From Loxodes magnus (Eukaryota > Ciliophora > Karyorelictea > Loxodida > Loxodidae), in contig CAMPDV010000046.1 of assembly GCA_946699065.1 (NCBI GenBank), forward strand, positions 744,001 to 808,000: a stretch of DNA of 64,000 bases. Direction: 5' to 3'. Both the position numbers and the translations under genes were made by a program. The notes below the pieces were generated by a model. It did not search any database and was not told the origin of the DNA. It saw only the letters and a list, made by a program, of their open reading frames with translations. Positions 13,513 through 26,768 of the stretch are shown piece after piece. The stretch's first letter is position 1; each line of letters opens with the position of its first letter.

Positions 13513-14923
13513 TCAAGCATTTTTGTTGATTTTTCTTATTTATTTCGCAAAATTTTGAACTGCAATAAGATGCTTCGCTAGATTCATTTAAAGTTTTTTT
13601 TTAACTCTAAGCATTGATATGTTTGACTGTGCCTGGTTCATCATATTACTTGTCATAATTTTCCATGATCTTATCAATCATAACTTCAATATTTTAATAT
13701 TTCAGCTGATATTGCTAATTTTAACCTTTCTTAATTACTTTATTTTCTTTCTATAATTAATCATTCTATCTTTACTCATGCTACTTTAATGTGAGTGGAA
13801 TTATTTTCTCTTGTTAAGGATGATTTGTAATTGAATAACTTTTTATTTTTCTTTTATTTTATAAGCTTTATTTTAAGGTGTCTTAAGTATTAAGATAGTT
13901 GCCTTCATTATTTTGTATTTCTTTAACCTTTTAATCTTCTTTGTTGTCGCTCTAAAAACTCTAATTCTCTCTTTGTTAAGAAATACTTTGTTCCTATTTT
14001 ATTAATTCTAATCTGTTTTATTTAGACTCATTTTAAAGAATTATCATATTTTGATATTACTCCAAAGCTTATCTTTAGCATTTTTTTATATCTGAGTATC
14101 ATAAAGTAGATTTACTATTATCAAATTATTCCTATTGTTAAAGCAAATAAGTTGCATCTCCGTTAGAAAGAGATTTGTATTTTTTATGCAAAAAAGAATT
14201 GGCTTCTTTAGTTTTCTCATTTAATAGCTAATGTGAACTTTCTGGATTTAAATTTTCTTAGTAATTTTTTATTTCTTTGATATCTTCTTTTTAGCTGACA
14301 TTTTGTTGATCTTCTTTCGATTAATTAACCATTATTACATCATGAGTCATATTCTCTATTTATTAATTAGCTAAGCTTAACTTCTTTTATAAATGATAGA
14401 TAGTTCAAACATTTTTGTGGCAATTATAATGTTTCTATTTCATTTTCTTATGCTCTAAATACAGTTTGTTGAATTAGTCAGCAAGTTCTAGATTTTACTT
14501 TCTCAATTATCTATTTTTCACCTTTTTATCGCTTCCCCATAAAGTTATTCTTTTTATTTCTTCATAAAGATCTTAGATATAAGAAGTTTATTAAGCGCTT
14601 TCATCTTATAATTACCGAATTTAGTGTTTTAAGTTCTTTATTTCCAGTTCTTATTTAGCAATTATTTCATATAGCTATTTTTATTTATTCTTTAAGCCTT
14701 ACAAATCATTTGCATTATTATAAAACTCTCTAAATAAATCTTGTTTATCCTAACCTTTAGGTGAGCTATAAATTTCAAGTTGGTTCTATCTCTAATCTCT
14801 TTTATCAAAAAATTGTTAATTAAAACCTATACTTTGATTCTATTTTTGCAAATAAGCATTTAAACTAGAAGGACTTATACAATCAGTATTACTTATGCTT
14901 TCTTCTTTATTTTTAATACTCAT
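13513..14923 (-). CDS. Coiled-coil hypothetical protein, 460 aa, one 28-nt intron
   Basis: ATG at 14923 begins a Gln/Lys/Glu-rich frame with heptad-like leucines over most of its length, suggesting a long coiled coil in the cytoskeleton or at a basal body. Two TGA-encoded Trp are seen (NVWTIYHL, STLWYSD). Near the end the unspliced frame would run on into the next gene. Removing a GT-AG intron at 13578-13605 (28 nt, starts GTTAAAA, ends TCTAG) gives a sensible tail, KHLIAVQNFAKQIRKINKNA, and a TGA at 13513-13515, just before the next ATG at 13470. The intron is inferred from frame only. No domain recognised. Confidence 0.65.
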
Positions 14924-15875
14924 AATGTTAATTTATTAGCAACTAAACAGATAATTATTATTAATCTAATTATTAAACTAAGCTATTTAAAAGCATTCCT
15001 ATTATACCTCTTGCCAATATTTATAATCCTAATAAACTAGAGATTTATATTAAGTAGTTAATAAATTTGAGGCTTAGACAATAATTAAGTTTTTAGAGCT
15101 ATTAGAATAAAATAAAAAAAGGGAAATAAATGGTTCAATAGAGTAAGCTTAGTATTAACTTTTAACTTAATATCTTTCTTATTTCAATATTCTCTAATAA
15201 TCTTTATAATAGACATTTAAGCATTTTATTCTTATTTAAAAGAAGATCTAGCACTTGTTGTAATAAACATACGTTTATTTAAAGAGCATGGTGTTATTTA
15301 TAAGCTTCTAATGATTAAAAAATAAAAGAGAATTAAAAGTTAGTTTATATAATTGGAATAAATAGCTTTATTAAAACTAAAATACTAATATATATTAAGT
15401 CTTCTTTTAGTTAATGTTTCATTAAATCTAAGCATTTTATAGTAATGAGCTTTGAATTTTAGAGTATAAAAAGTAAATGCCATCTCTTAAAAATAAAATT
15501 GATATAGTTAATAATAAGACTTGTAATAATATTTAGTATTTCATTAAATTTAACTTAAAAAAAAGCTATAGATAAATTACTCTGTATAATACTAAATAGA
15601 AAAATAAAATTTAAGCTTTAAATAAAAGTTGTTTAATTAGATATTATACTAAGTTATGTAAACTGTTGCTACTATCTTTGGATAACCAACTTAATAATAT
15701 AAACTCTATTAGAAGCATTTATTAAACTTAGTTAGAGAAAAGATCTAAAGAAATAGTATTTGCTATTAAAATTAGGCTATAATCAAGCAATTTATTCCTT
15801 TTAACTTAACAATTAATTAATTCTATTCTTTTTTCTAACTTTTAGAATTCTAATTTTTTAGCTTTTACAAATAAC
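14924..15875. other. Intergenic spacer (divergent promoters)
   Basis: AT-rich spacer between divergently read genes. No motif stands out. Confidence 0.45.
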
Positions 15876-16619
15876 ATGAATTTAGAAAAAATAGACTAGG
15901 AAGAAAAATCAGAAAATTAAATCATTTCAGAAGTTCAGTTTTAGTATACAGATTTAGTTTAAAAGCTCAAGAACGTTATAAAGACGCAAAAAAGACCTGC
16001 AGCAGTTTTATGATTACAAAAAAACAAACATTTTGACTTAAGCGTAAGAAAAGATTTTGTAGTCTCAATGAAGGAATATATATAAAGAAGTGGAAGTTTG
16101 ATATAAAAAGAGCAAAATTTATAAGTTTAAACTAAAAAACTTCGAGAATTAAGTAAATAAAGTATGAAAAAAAGTTAAGAAACCAAATATTCGTCAAACT
16201 ACTAAAATGAGTTTGATTACCAAGAAAAAATTTTAGGATTTAGAAAGTAATTAGAAGAAACTAAAAGAAAACTTAGCTAGCAATAGTAATAAATTCTAGG
16301 AAACAAGCAGTTATTTAAATTCAATGATTATTAAAAGGAAAAGATTTAAGTTTAAACAAGTATTAAAACTTTAGATGAATTCAAATTTGATTAGTAAAAC
16401 TTTGTTTTTTAAGAAAAGTCATAAACTGGAATTCCTGAAAATTGAAAATAAATTAGAACCAAAAATTTAAGTTAAAAAGCTGTTAGACAGCATAAATTTA
16501 CATCTCAAAGTCCGTCTAATTTAAAAAAGAAAAACCAAATTGCTAAACAACAAAATGCAAGATCGAAATTTATAACTAATAAATTCAGTGAAATAGTTAA
16601 AAAAGAAACATCATCATGA
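15876..16619 (+). CDS. Basic hypothetical protein, 247 aa
   Basis: Uninterrupted frame of 248 codons from ATG 15876 to TGA 16617-16619. Two internal TGA codons read as Trp (AVLWLQKNKHF and PENWKQIRTK). The product is Lys/Gln-rich and mostly helical, with a predicted coiled-coil middle (residues about 90-170) and a basic tail ending VKKETSS. There is no signal peptide, membrane segment or recognised domain. Composition drops to AT-rich spacer directly after the TGA, which supports that stop. Confidence 0.7.
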
Positions 16620-17168
16620 ATTGTTAATCCTTTAATTTATTTTAATGTATTTTTTTAAACTAACCCTTATCCCTCACCTACAACTGTTCATAATTGCTTA
16701 TATATCTAACTTTCTTTTAATACTCATATTTAAAATTTATTTTTTATTAAATCAATAAAATTTTATTAAAAAGCTTACAACCTAACTTATATAGTTTCTA
16801 TTTATTTTAAAGTTTTAAATTTTACAAAACATCTAAAAAAATAAGTATAGTAAAATTAAATAGAAATCTGCACTGAAAAATTAAAAAAAGAGTATAAATT
16901 TTCAAGACATAGATTAAGAAATAAGCAACTAAAATAGTAAGATTTTAATTTTCTTATAAATTTATATTTTTATTCAATAGTAAATGTATTCATTTACTAT
17001 AACTCTATGTTATTCTTATTTTCATATACTTATAATCAGTAAAATCATTTATTATACTATTTTATAATAAATATGCAATCGATATGATTTAAAAATTAAT
17101 ATTAATTTCACGATATATTTATAAAATAAACAGTAAGCGAGTTTTTATTTATAAATAGAAGAATCTAA
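16620..17168. other. Intergenic spacer
   Basis: AT-rich, nothing recognisable. Confidence 0.4.
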
Positions 17169-18276
17169 ATGAGATATAAAATTGTCTAAAATTTAATCAT
17201 TAGAGACACAAATATTTGTTTAATATCTTGAAGCTAACTTATTGGATGATGTTTCATCTCTAGGAGATTATACATTAGAGTTACCAGGTCATCCTGAAAT
17301 TTCATTGTAATTAGAAAAAGCATTCTAATATCTTCTAATTTATTGATTAGTTTTTTGCTAACTTTCTTTTTCATACTTAAAGTTAGAAATTTATTTATTT
17401 GTATTTATGATACTTGTATGCTCGCTTTTGCTCTTAAATATATTTTCTGTTTTCAAAATAGGAGGTAAGCTATGAGATGCCTCATCGTTATATTAGTATT
17501 TTGCAGGTATAATTTCCATTTTTTTAGTTATGATTTTATTTTAAAACTAGAAATTACTAGGCTTATTTGGCCAAGAAGATCTTCCAGCAACAGATTTTTA
17601 TTACTTTAAGTTTTTATTAAGATCCTAATTATCCTTTGAATAATGTTATAAGCTATGGTTGCTAGGGAAATAAGTAAACTGACGTGTTAAATTTTTGGTA
17701 CTGCTAGCCTGAATTGAATCAAGTTCAAATAATTTGTAAAAATCTTTTTATTCAAAAGGAGAATTTATTTGTCTTGCCTTGCTTGCAAGATTTATTATAT
17801 TTTGATCTTAAACTTCAGAAGGAAACACCTTTCAAGAATAGCTTTTTTTCTTCTATGTTAAGGGTTATTCTAATTGTACTTTCTTTTGAAACTCACCGTA
17901 CCCTTTCTAGGATAAGAAATTAAACTGATTCATTAGCTTTTATTTCCAGTCGTTTATTTAAATCTATTTCTCTTTGTTAAGTAGTTTTGTCTTATTTTCT
18001 GCGTTTCTAAAAATAACTCCATGCATTTTTTCCAATCTAATCATTCTTCTTTTGGACTCTGGCTTCTTTGTTATAAACTTCTTTTCTTGCTAGAAAGAAT
18101 GAGATTAAACAAAAAACTTCTTTAGAGATTTTTAGAGTTACCACTCTTCATCTTATTATACTGTAGATCTCTCTGATTCAGACATTTAACTAAATTTATT
18201 AAAATCTAATTTTTAATCATTTAAGGAGATTAATCTATTACGAGCATTTAATGTAAGAGGTACTCATATTATATGA
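17169..18276 (+). CDS. Multi-pass membrane protein of unknown family, about 363 aa
   Basis: A frame open from about 17173 to TGA 18274-18276 encodes about seven hydrophobic segments (for example IYLFVFMILVCSLLLL, YFAGIISIFLVMIL, FICLALLARFIIFW and a long stretch near the end), with Ser/Asp-rich loops and a polar C-terminal tail. About eight TGA codons fall as Trp in or beside membrane segments. That frame has no ATG of its own. An ATG at 17169 joins it if a 16-nt intron (17218-17233, GTTTAATATCTTGAAG) is removed, or alternatively a 22-nt one (17184-17205). The 5' end is therefore tentative. A second frame over 17650-17925 also looks partly coding, which lowers confidence. Function unknown; receptor-like topology is possible. 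Confidence 0.5.
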
Positions 18277-18456
18277 TAGTTTATAGTTCTATTACTTAAA
18301 TAGGGAGGGTAAGGTACGAATATTTAATTAAGGTTGCATAAAATAACTTATTGAGGTTAAACAAATGAAATTAAATATTCTAGTGAGTTATAATTAAAGC
18401 GTCACTCTTTTAAAAAGGAATTTAAATCTGCTTATATCATAACTACTATATTTAAA

Positions 18457-19644
18457 ATGGGCTATGATACTGAAATGTTTGTTCTTTAGCCTGTCAAGCC
18501 TCACTTTATATGTATAATATGTAATGATGTATTGGAAAATCCTGTTGAATGTAATTCTTGTGAGTGTATGCTTTGCTATGATTGCTTCTAGCTCTAGTCT
18601 TAAAAAAATAGTAATAAATGCCCTCAATGTAGGAAGAACCTAGAAATAAAGAAAAGCAGTAGAAACTTTGTTAATTTGATATTAGAATTACTTGTAAAAT
18701 GCTAAGCCTGCTAAGAATAGTTCTAACTAGAAAAACTAGAAGCACATATTAAAAAAACTTGTAAGAACTAGAATATAACATGCCCTAATAAAGGATGCAA
18801 TTTATAAATCTTAAGGAAAGACTTATAAGAACATATCGCTAAATGTGAACTATATTCAGTTACATGCTAAAAATGCGCTTGCATATACTTTGCTAATAAA
18901 TCCCAAGAAAAAAAACATGGCTGCATTAATTTCTTATCAAAAGAAGTAAGTTCCTTAAAAAATGATATGCTAGAATTGAAATAATAGCTTAATTAATTCT
19001 AAGTGTAAATTAATTAATTAACCAAACTTGTTACTCAAGTATAAAAGCAAGGCTCTAGAAATTAAACATAAAGTTTATAAGTAACAGCGAACTAAACAGC
19101 TGAAGCTGAATCAAGTATAGTTGAAGAAAGTAAAGTAAACTGGCTACTTTTTCAAAATATTAATTTTGATGCTCTAAATAGCTCAAAAAAAGTTTAATTT
19201 GTAAACTCAGAGAAAAGAATTAGATTCTAAAGTGAGAACTGATGTACTTCCTTAATAAATCTGATGCTTAAGCCCAACAAAAGCTATAAACTTAAGTTTA
19301 AAGTGTATAATTGAAGTAATTTTTCGCTTGGAGTTGGAACAATTAACAGGAATTATGATTTAAGTTTAAGTCAGTTTTAACATGGTTGGATGTATGAAGA
19401 TTTATTTTATAAGTATATAAATAATATCAGCATTTCATGTGGAAAACACATAGAAATCATTATTCATGCTAATGTAGGAAAAATTAAGTATTTCATTGAT
19501 TAAATTGATTACGGAGAAATTCAAATCCCAGTCATGTTTAATGAAAAATAGCTTTATCCAGGAGTATGTGCTCTATAAGGATTTGAGATTGAGTTGAGAG
19601 ATCTACATATTTAGGATGCCTTCAAAATGCAATATTTCAATTGA
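18457..19644 (+). CDS. RING / TRAF-type zinc finger protein with SPRY-like C-terminus, 395 aa
   Basis: Probable E3 ubiquitin ligase. At residues about 15-60 is a RING-like domain built only from cysteines (CIIC, CNSCEC, CYDC, CPQC). Residues about 75-150 hold TRAF-type zinc fingers (CQACQEQF...H, CPNKGCNL, H...CELYSVTCQKC). A coiled coil near 160-200 may dimerise the protein. The last 180 residues resemble a SPRY/B30.2 beta-sandwich (FSLGVGTINRNYD, KHIEIIIHANVGKIKYFID). Both TGG and TGA encode Trp. I place the stop at TGA 19642-19644, right after the SPRY-like domain. The frame stays open to another TGA at 19981-19983, which would give 508 residues. Start ATG 18457 is the first in frame. Confidence 0.8.
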
Positions 19645-22172
19645 AATTATGTAATTTATCAAAAAGTTTAAGTATTAAATCTACAAAATCCTGTTATCTT
19701 TTCCCATAAAGAAACCACTATCTATTTTATTAAATATAATAAGTCAACAAATATCATATTAAGGTTCTTTTACTTAGCATCATATGCTAAGCCATTTAAA
19801 ACTGAAAATACAATAAGATCTTGTTTATTTAATTATTTGCAAATTAATTATAGTACTTCAAATAATAAAGCTACAATATTAAACTAAAGGATAAAACTTT
19901 ATCCTCTATGTCTATTTTAAATTTATTTTCGATTGCTTTAGAAAAAGTAAGAAAGCATCTAATAATTTTCTATTTCTATATGAAAAGGATTTAAATAGAA
20001 ACTTAAAGGAATAAAGGGACCTATAATATAACAAAGTATAAAAGTAAACTTATCTTAAAAATATACCATAACTTGTATTCTAAAGCTTTTAAATTATGCA
20101 ACATTTTATTCTTAGCTAATATTTTTCTCAAGTATTTTATATCAATCCTAAGGAAAATTATATCAAAAAAGATAATTTGGAACTTTAAAGAAGGATTAAA
20201 TACTAAAGCCTTAATAAATTTCTCAGTGAATAAAAAGAAAAAATAGAGTATAAGTTAATATTTTTGGAATTATGCTTAAGAAGTAAACATTTAGTTTTAG
20301 TTAAAAGAAGGTATGTTAAAGAATAAATATAGTAATAAACAGTTTATAATGAAAGAAAGTAATAATTCATGCTAGTTAAATATATATTAAGCAAGACATT
20401 TAATTTAAAGCTGAAAGTAGTAAAAGTTCTCCTTATCTTTATTTAAAGCAAGGCAATAATTATATAAAATCTCATTACAAAATCTTTCAGTCTTACTTAA
20501 TATTATTCAAGCAAAAAATAGATAAAATAATAAAAATATTATTTATAATTAAAATGTTAAATTAATAGAGCTATAATATTTAAAAACCAATTTACTTCAA
20601 ATGATATATAGCATTGAGTTGCAAAGCAATTGGATTTCTATCTTGAATGAATATTATAAACAATTAAAATCTAAATGATATTAAACTTTATACTATCATA
20701 ATATTTTTAAATGAATTAGCTAAAAGCAAAATAGATGAAAATATAAAAGAAAGTATGTATTTAAATTAATTAAAATTAATGTTTAATTAGCAAAATTATT
20801 TAAATTACACTTATTTTCTAAATTAAAAGCAAAGTTATTTTAGGATTTAATAGATGATTATAAAAATTATAATTATATTAAATATAATTTCTTAATTTAA
20901 TATAGCTATATTTTCTTTGCAAGTATTTATAAGTAAACTTTCTTTTATCTTTTATACTACAATCAAATTTTTAAATTAGCCAATTGTTAATTTAACTATG
21001 AGATTAAAGGAATATTAAAAAAGTTTTCATCAAGAGTCTTATGTTTAGTTTTAATTAACTTCGAAGAAAATATAACCATTTGTTAATAAAAAACATAGAG
21101 ATGGATATTTTAGTTAAAATCCAATACTTTTATCTTTATATATAAAAGCTAAACTTTTATTACTATTTTCTTTCAATAGACTAAACTTTGTTTCTTTTGC
21201 TAAAGTTTGCAAGCCTTTACTAGATATTTTAAATAAATCAATTATTCTCTTAAAAGCCTTTGCAACTATAATTGTTATTAATAATGAAAATTTATAAGAT
21301 ATTTATATTTTTAAATAAGAAGCATAATCATAAAATAAATGAGGAAACTAATTTAGAGAATAATGATTAAAATAGATTAATGCTAAGAAGTTTCTTATTG
21401 TCAAATAAATAAGTAAAAGTAGCTTTATCTGCTGCATATATATTAAGACTTAATGAATACTGAATTTTGTTAATTTTAGTAAGCATTAATTAATTATTTT
21501 TGAAATTTAGACTTAGTATCTTAATTAAGAAACTAAGCTTTTTACCTTTATAAATACAGTTCTATTTATTTAGTTCTGATAGTAGCTTTAAAATGAAAAT
21601 TAATTATAAGGATATTAACTTTATTTTAATCACATTTAGTTTCTTTATTTGCTTCAATTTTGCAGTGTGATTTTGTAAAAGATATGGTTTATTAGTTTAT
21701 ATACTAGTAAGAGCTAAAGGCATGTCCTGAAGCAAGCAATATATAAAAAAGAGTTTTAGTATAATTGTGCAAACAAGAGTAAATTTGAGTTAAGAGCATA
21801 AAATATACTTAGTACTATCAATAGCTCTTATTTAATCTATTGTTATTTAGGATATTTATATACATTACATTTTACATCTAAGCTTGACACTTAGTTCTAC
21901 TAGTAGAATATTAGATTAATGTTAGGTACTTGAATGGCAAAAAATAGATAAATAGATTTCTATGAAGAGTAGTAATAAAGTGAATTGTTTGAGTTTTAGT
22001 ATAGCAAGGTAAATAGCAAGTTTAATTTGAATTATATTATATTTATAATAATTAAACTTAAAAGTTTGTATTTATATAAAATATGGTAAAGGGTGTAAAT
22101 TCCACTCTTAGAAAAAAAAGACCGTAAGTATAATAAAATGAAGAGAAGAATTTAGAGCCTAAATAAATAGCA
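19645..22172. other. Long intergenic spacer
   Basis: AT-rich. The first 340 bases could be a 3' extension of the RING gene if TGA 19642 is read as Trp. The rest shows no gene, repeat array or RNA. Confidence 0.4.
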
Positions 22173-23363
22173 ATGATGTTATCAGTTATTCAATTTATTA
22201 CTTTCACTATCTGAATTCAGTAAAATGCTTCAGACGCTGAGTTTGATGATTTCATTAAGAAAGCTGGTTTATTTATAGTATCTTTATTGGGTATTCACTA
22301 GATACTAAAGAGAATAAGTATAAATTATGATTAAGGAAATGTAGCTATCTTCATAATTTCTTACTGATTATCGACTTTAATCACTTCTTCCTATTAAATA
22401 GATTTGTGACTCTAACTGGTTAACTTTAAAATTTTTTAGCCTATATTAGGAAATTTAGTAGTTCAAAACTTGATGATGCAGATAACTCTAGATTTGTTAA
22501 ACACTATAGTTCTATGCTGACAGTTTCTATTTTACAGAACTGCAATTTAGATTAATGCTTATAATATTGCTAGTGCTTAGATTATTGGATGAATTATTTT
22601 TATAAGCCATCATAATTAGCAAATGGAGAAGTGCAGAGAGCTAACTTCATAATAAAGAAAAGAGTTTGTAGATAAAAGTCATTTTGGAGTTTTTGCTATA
22701 AAGAACCAGAGATTTATTTATAAAAACGAAAGCATTAAACATATCTTTGGGGAAAGCTTTGATAACGATTTTACTAACTTGAGGTACTGCAAAAAAAATG
22801 TAACGAGTAAATTAGAAAACACAATTTATGATGACATCATCGAGCTTAAAGGAAGAAGGTAGTTTGAATTAATAAATATGGGAATAACTCTGTATAAAAA
22901 TTAAAAGAAGTCCACAATTTACTTCTTCCAGATATATGCTTTATATTTTAAGGAACGAAGGCTATAATTAGGCTTTCTGTAAAATATTACAAGTAGATAT
23001 AAGTAATGTAAACCTTTTCCTAAAATTAAAACTAAAAACTAGTAATTATAAAGTCCAGAAAATTCTAGTATACTTAAAAGAAGAATAAATTAAAACTCAA
23101 GTAAAAGCGACTTTTCTATGAGCCCTACAACATCAGAAAGTAATAGTTCAAATTCCGGATTTAGATTAAGTAGTAATAACAGAACTTTAAGTTTAGGAAC
23201 AAGTTAGGCTTTTAACATTATGAACAATTTAAAAAGAATTCAGTCTATAGTAGAAAATCCAACAGACACTCTAGATCAAAGTGAGCTAAGCCTTCATTTT
23301 AAAGAAAGCAATTACAAAGAATTAAAATATGAGCAAAAAGAGATAAAAGTCTCATGCAGTTGA
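22173..23363 (+). CDS. Membrane protein with four helices and a possible PAS-like domain, 396 aa
   Basis: Frame of 397 codons from ATG 22173 (a second ATG follows at once) to TGA 23361-23363, no intron. The N-terminal 150 residues contain four or five hydrophobic helices (AGLFIVSLLGIHQIL, VAIFIISYWLSTLI, AQIIGWIIFISHH), several with TGA-encoded Trp. Residues about 165-270 (FGVFAIKNQRFIYKNESI onward) have the alternating pattern of a PAS fold, but the match is weak. The tail is Ser/Asn-rich and low-complexity and ends VSCS. The layout recalls membrane sensors with a cytosolic PAS domain, but no kinase or cyclase domain follows. Function unknown. Confidence 0.65.
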
Positions 23364-26054
23364 CGAAGAAAAATATTTTCTTAATTCATTTGTTTATAAC
23401 AAAATATATACACCATTTATTTATAAGAGCATCATAAATTACTAATATTTTAACAAACTTACATGACTAAATTTAAAGATAGTACTTTGATCTACAAAAT
23501 TTATTTAACTTATTAAATGCACTCTATCAATAGTTATAAATAAATCGTATATTACTATTCTACTAATACATCCCAATAAAATTTAGGTTTAGTCTAATAG
23601 TTAAACCAATAAGCAGAGGATTGATATTTTTCTTAATAAGATATATAGCAATTTTATATTTAAAACTGTAATTTTTATTTAACAAAAATAATAAATGATA
23701 TTTATTTCAGCAGCGTTAGAAATATCTTACAAATATAAATAAGCAATTTATTATTAATAAACTAGATTATTACATTATTGATGAAATAAACATTAAACAT
23801 TCTATCAATATTTATCTTTAAAATTCCTTAGTTATAGATAATTTTAGGTTATATTCTCATTATACTCTTTTTTATAAGCCTTAAATTAAAAAAATAATTA
23901 TAATTTATCATTAGACTATGATATATTAGCTTTTAATTTTAGATAAAAGCATATAAAGCATTAAATTAATAAAGAATGATTTATAAGTAAAATTTAGCAT
24001 TCTTAATAATTTCCTAGGGCTTTTACTAGCAACTAAGGGTAACATTTTATTTATTACTTATTAATAAATCTTTTTATCAAATAATTAATTATGAAGTTTT
24101 AAGTTATTAAATAGCCTTTAGTAAATTAAGATTTATAGCGCTCTTATTAATTAAGTTTAAATATTAGAAAATAATAAAGCATTATATATAAATTCTTAGT
24201 GCTAAATATTTTAGCTCTATGAAAAAGCAAGAAGCTTATTATTTATATTAGTAAATAAATAGTAAAGAATTATTTAAAAATATTATTATTTTAGTCAAAA
24301 TCAATAATTTAAGCAATCTAGTTCAAGTATTTTGCTTTATTCTTTTAATAAATCAAAAAAACACCAACTCAATTAATGCACCATACATTGTATTATGAGC
24401 TGACTTCATTTTTAACTTAATGTCATATGTAAAATATTTTTCAAAACTGATTCAGAGTATATATAAGCTAAATAATATAGAGTAAAGAAGCTTAAAAATA
24501 GATAAAATGCTTTATAAGTTGTTAGTATTAATAAGACCAAATGTGAGTTGTGGTGTATATAAATTAGAATAATTTGATAAGTTATGTACCAGTCAGTTTT
24601 AAACACTAACTAGAGTAATATAATTTAATACGTAAATTATAATAAATTAGTATAAGCTAAAAATTTAATTTATTTTAGGTAAGTACTTCTGACTAGTATT
24701 AAATAGATACTTTTATATTCTAAGCTTTACTTTTATTTAAACTTCTTTGTTAAAAATATTTAAATCATATATAATTTGAAACATTTTAAAGATTGATAAG
24801 TAGCATTCAAGCAATAGAGATATTAAATGCATATAAGATATTTTAAATATTATTAATTAAAGCAAACTTCTAATTAAAATTGTCTTTTATTAATATACAT
24901 TTAATTAGAAAAATAGCTTATAGCAATGTTTAATTTTCACTCTTGTATATTGATTTGAATTAATTGTGAAATATACAAAACTAAGAAAATAATTATTAAG
25001 AAACTTATATAGAACTAAATTATTAATTAAATCTAACTAGCTCTATTTTATTTTCTAATTTAAAATTGTTAGCATTAATTATATCATATAGCTTAAATTT
25101 TTACATCTTTATTATATCTTAATTTTTTAAGAATGTGATAAGTATAATATGACAGCTTTACTCTTGGTGATATGTTTATAAATAGTCGGTATCTTTGAAT
25201 TTAAGATGATAAAAATGTAAATTACAAAAATAATTAACAGCTTAGTGTTTATGATCTTATATTAAAGTTCTATACAAAGATGTAAATTTTCTAAGCCTGC
25301 TTATAGAGTAATCCTTATCAATTAAATATTGACATATCTTTATTTAGCTATTTAGTTTTTTTCTAATACCTTTAATTCTATTTATAAAAGTAAAATATTA
25401 TGTGTTATACTTTAGTAGGTAGTTATCTTTAAATTTTAAACTAAAAGAATTCATTATATCTATAACTCCAAGAATTGCTTCCTTCAATTATAGAAATTAG
25501 TAAATGCTTTAGTGCTTTTTAATTATAATCTAGATTTCAAAGGTAGTAATCTCAAATATGTACGATTATCATTTAAATAATAACTAATATGTGGCTAAGT
25601 TTATGTTTATATAAGGGACTAGTTGACAGAATAGAAAAGCTTATATTTTGCTATTAAGTTGTGCAAAAATATACCAATGTTGAAAAATTGATGTTTAATA
25701 AAATAACTAGATTAGCGCTTAATATTCATCTTGTTCAAAAGTTTATAAACACTCCATATATAATAAAATTAATTGAAATAACTTGAAAAGAAAGCTAAAA
25801 GTTAGAACTTATTAAGACTTAAAAGATAAGATTTTTATACAACAGAGAAATAAAAGTACTTTTAATTTATTTTACGCTACAAATTCTTTAATTATAAAGT
25901 TTTACGAATTAAGAAAAGTAAAATAGATAAATTGAAAGCTAAGATAATTAATAAATAAAGTTCCAATATGAAGAATAAAAATTTCATAAGGTATTTATTG
26001 CAATCAGTTTTAATTGATATATCAAATAAATTAATTGTATTTTTAGAATCTATT
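23364..26054. other. Long intergenic spacer
   Basis: About 2.7 kb of AT-rich sequence between convergent genes. Short open frames here lack coding composition. No repeat or RNA recognised. Confidence 0.45.
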
Positions 26055-26768
26055 TCATAAGTCCATGTTCGTCAGCTGCTTTTTGTTGTAATTTTTTTTG
26101 TATGTTTACTTATATTTATCAAAAGTTGACGGTAACTTATAAAGTGAAGGAGCTGGATTCTTCCTTTGAGGTGTTACTGTAAAATCACTACGATTACCGA
26201 AACCGAAAGTAATTTTTTAAAATCTTGAAGGAGTTGTTAACCTTTCTATTAAGGAATATTTATTAGGAGCTGGAACTTCATGCTACTTAAGATCTTTTAT
26301 TTTGAATTTTAGTGTTATCTTTGGTTTTCCATAACCTATTGGTTTTATAAATTAATAAGAACCAGGCCCTGGGGTTCTGAGATGTCCTCTTTCAGTTTAT
26401 GCATAGGGTTCATGTCATGAAGTACTACCGTTCTTTCTAAAAGTATTTATAACAGGTTTATAATTTCAAGGAGGAGGTGAATCTATAATCATCTTCTTTA
26501 AATAATCACATTTCTCTCCAGCACCAAAAGTTACTCCCTTTCTAGGACTATTTTATAAGGAATCTCTTAAATTTATTATAGAACCTAAACTGCTAAGTCT
26601 AATTTTGGGAAACCTTTCTGCCTTTGGAAATATAAATTTCCGGGTTGATCACTAAAGAGTCGTGGAAGAATTTCCAAAGACTCCATTATTTAATTAGTCC
26701 GTATACTTTGTACTAGCTCTTTCTGTTTTACACTCTACTAATGATTTATTTTAGGATTTTTAGTTCAT
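26055..26768 (-). CDS. SHIPPO / ODF3-type PG-rich repeat protein, 237 aa
   Basis: Candidate microtubule-associated protein of cilia, of the sperm-tail PG-rich repeat (STPGR) family. ATG 26768 to TGA 26055-26057, no intron. Repeats follow the P-G-P-G-x-Y pattern and its variants: PPPWNYKP, RTPGPGSYQF, PAPNKYSL, NPAPSLYKL, each preceded by a Gly/Phe-rich stretch (VTFGAGEK, PIGYGKP, ITFGFGNRSDFT), as in this family. Trp of PPPW is encoded by TGA. The N-terminal 70 residues are less conserved. A second, longer member of the family lies at 34190-35157. Both are probably axonemal. Family assignment is firm; the location is inferred from known relatives. Confidence 0.8.

Noticed and set aside
24412-24606. 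64-codon - strand ORF in the 23.4-26 kb spacer
   Set aside because: Composition equals spacer DNA. With TGA as the only stop, frames this long are expected by chance.
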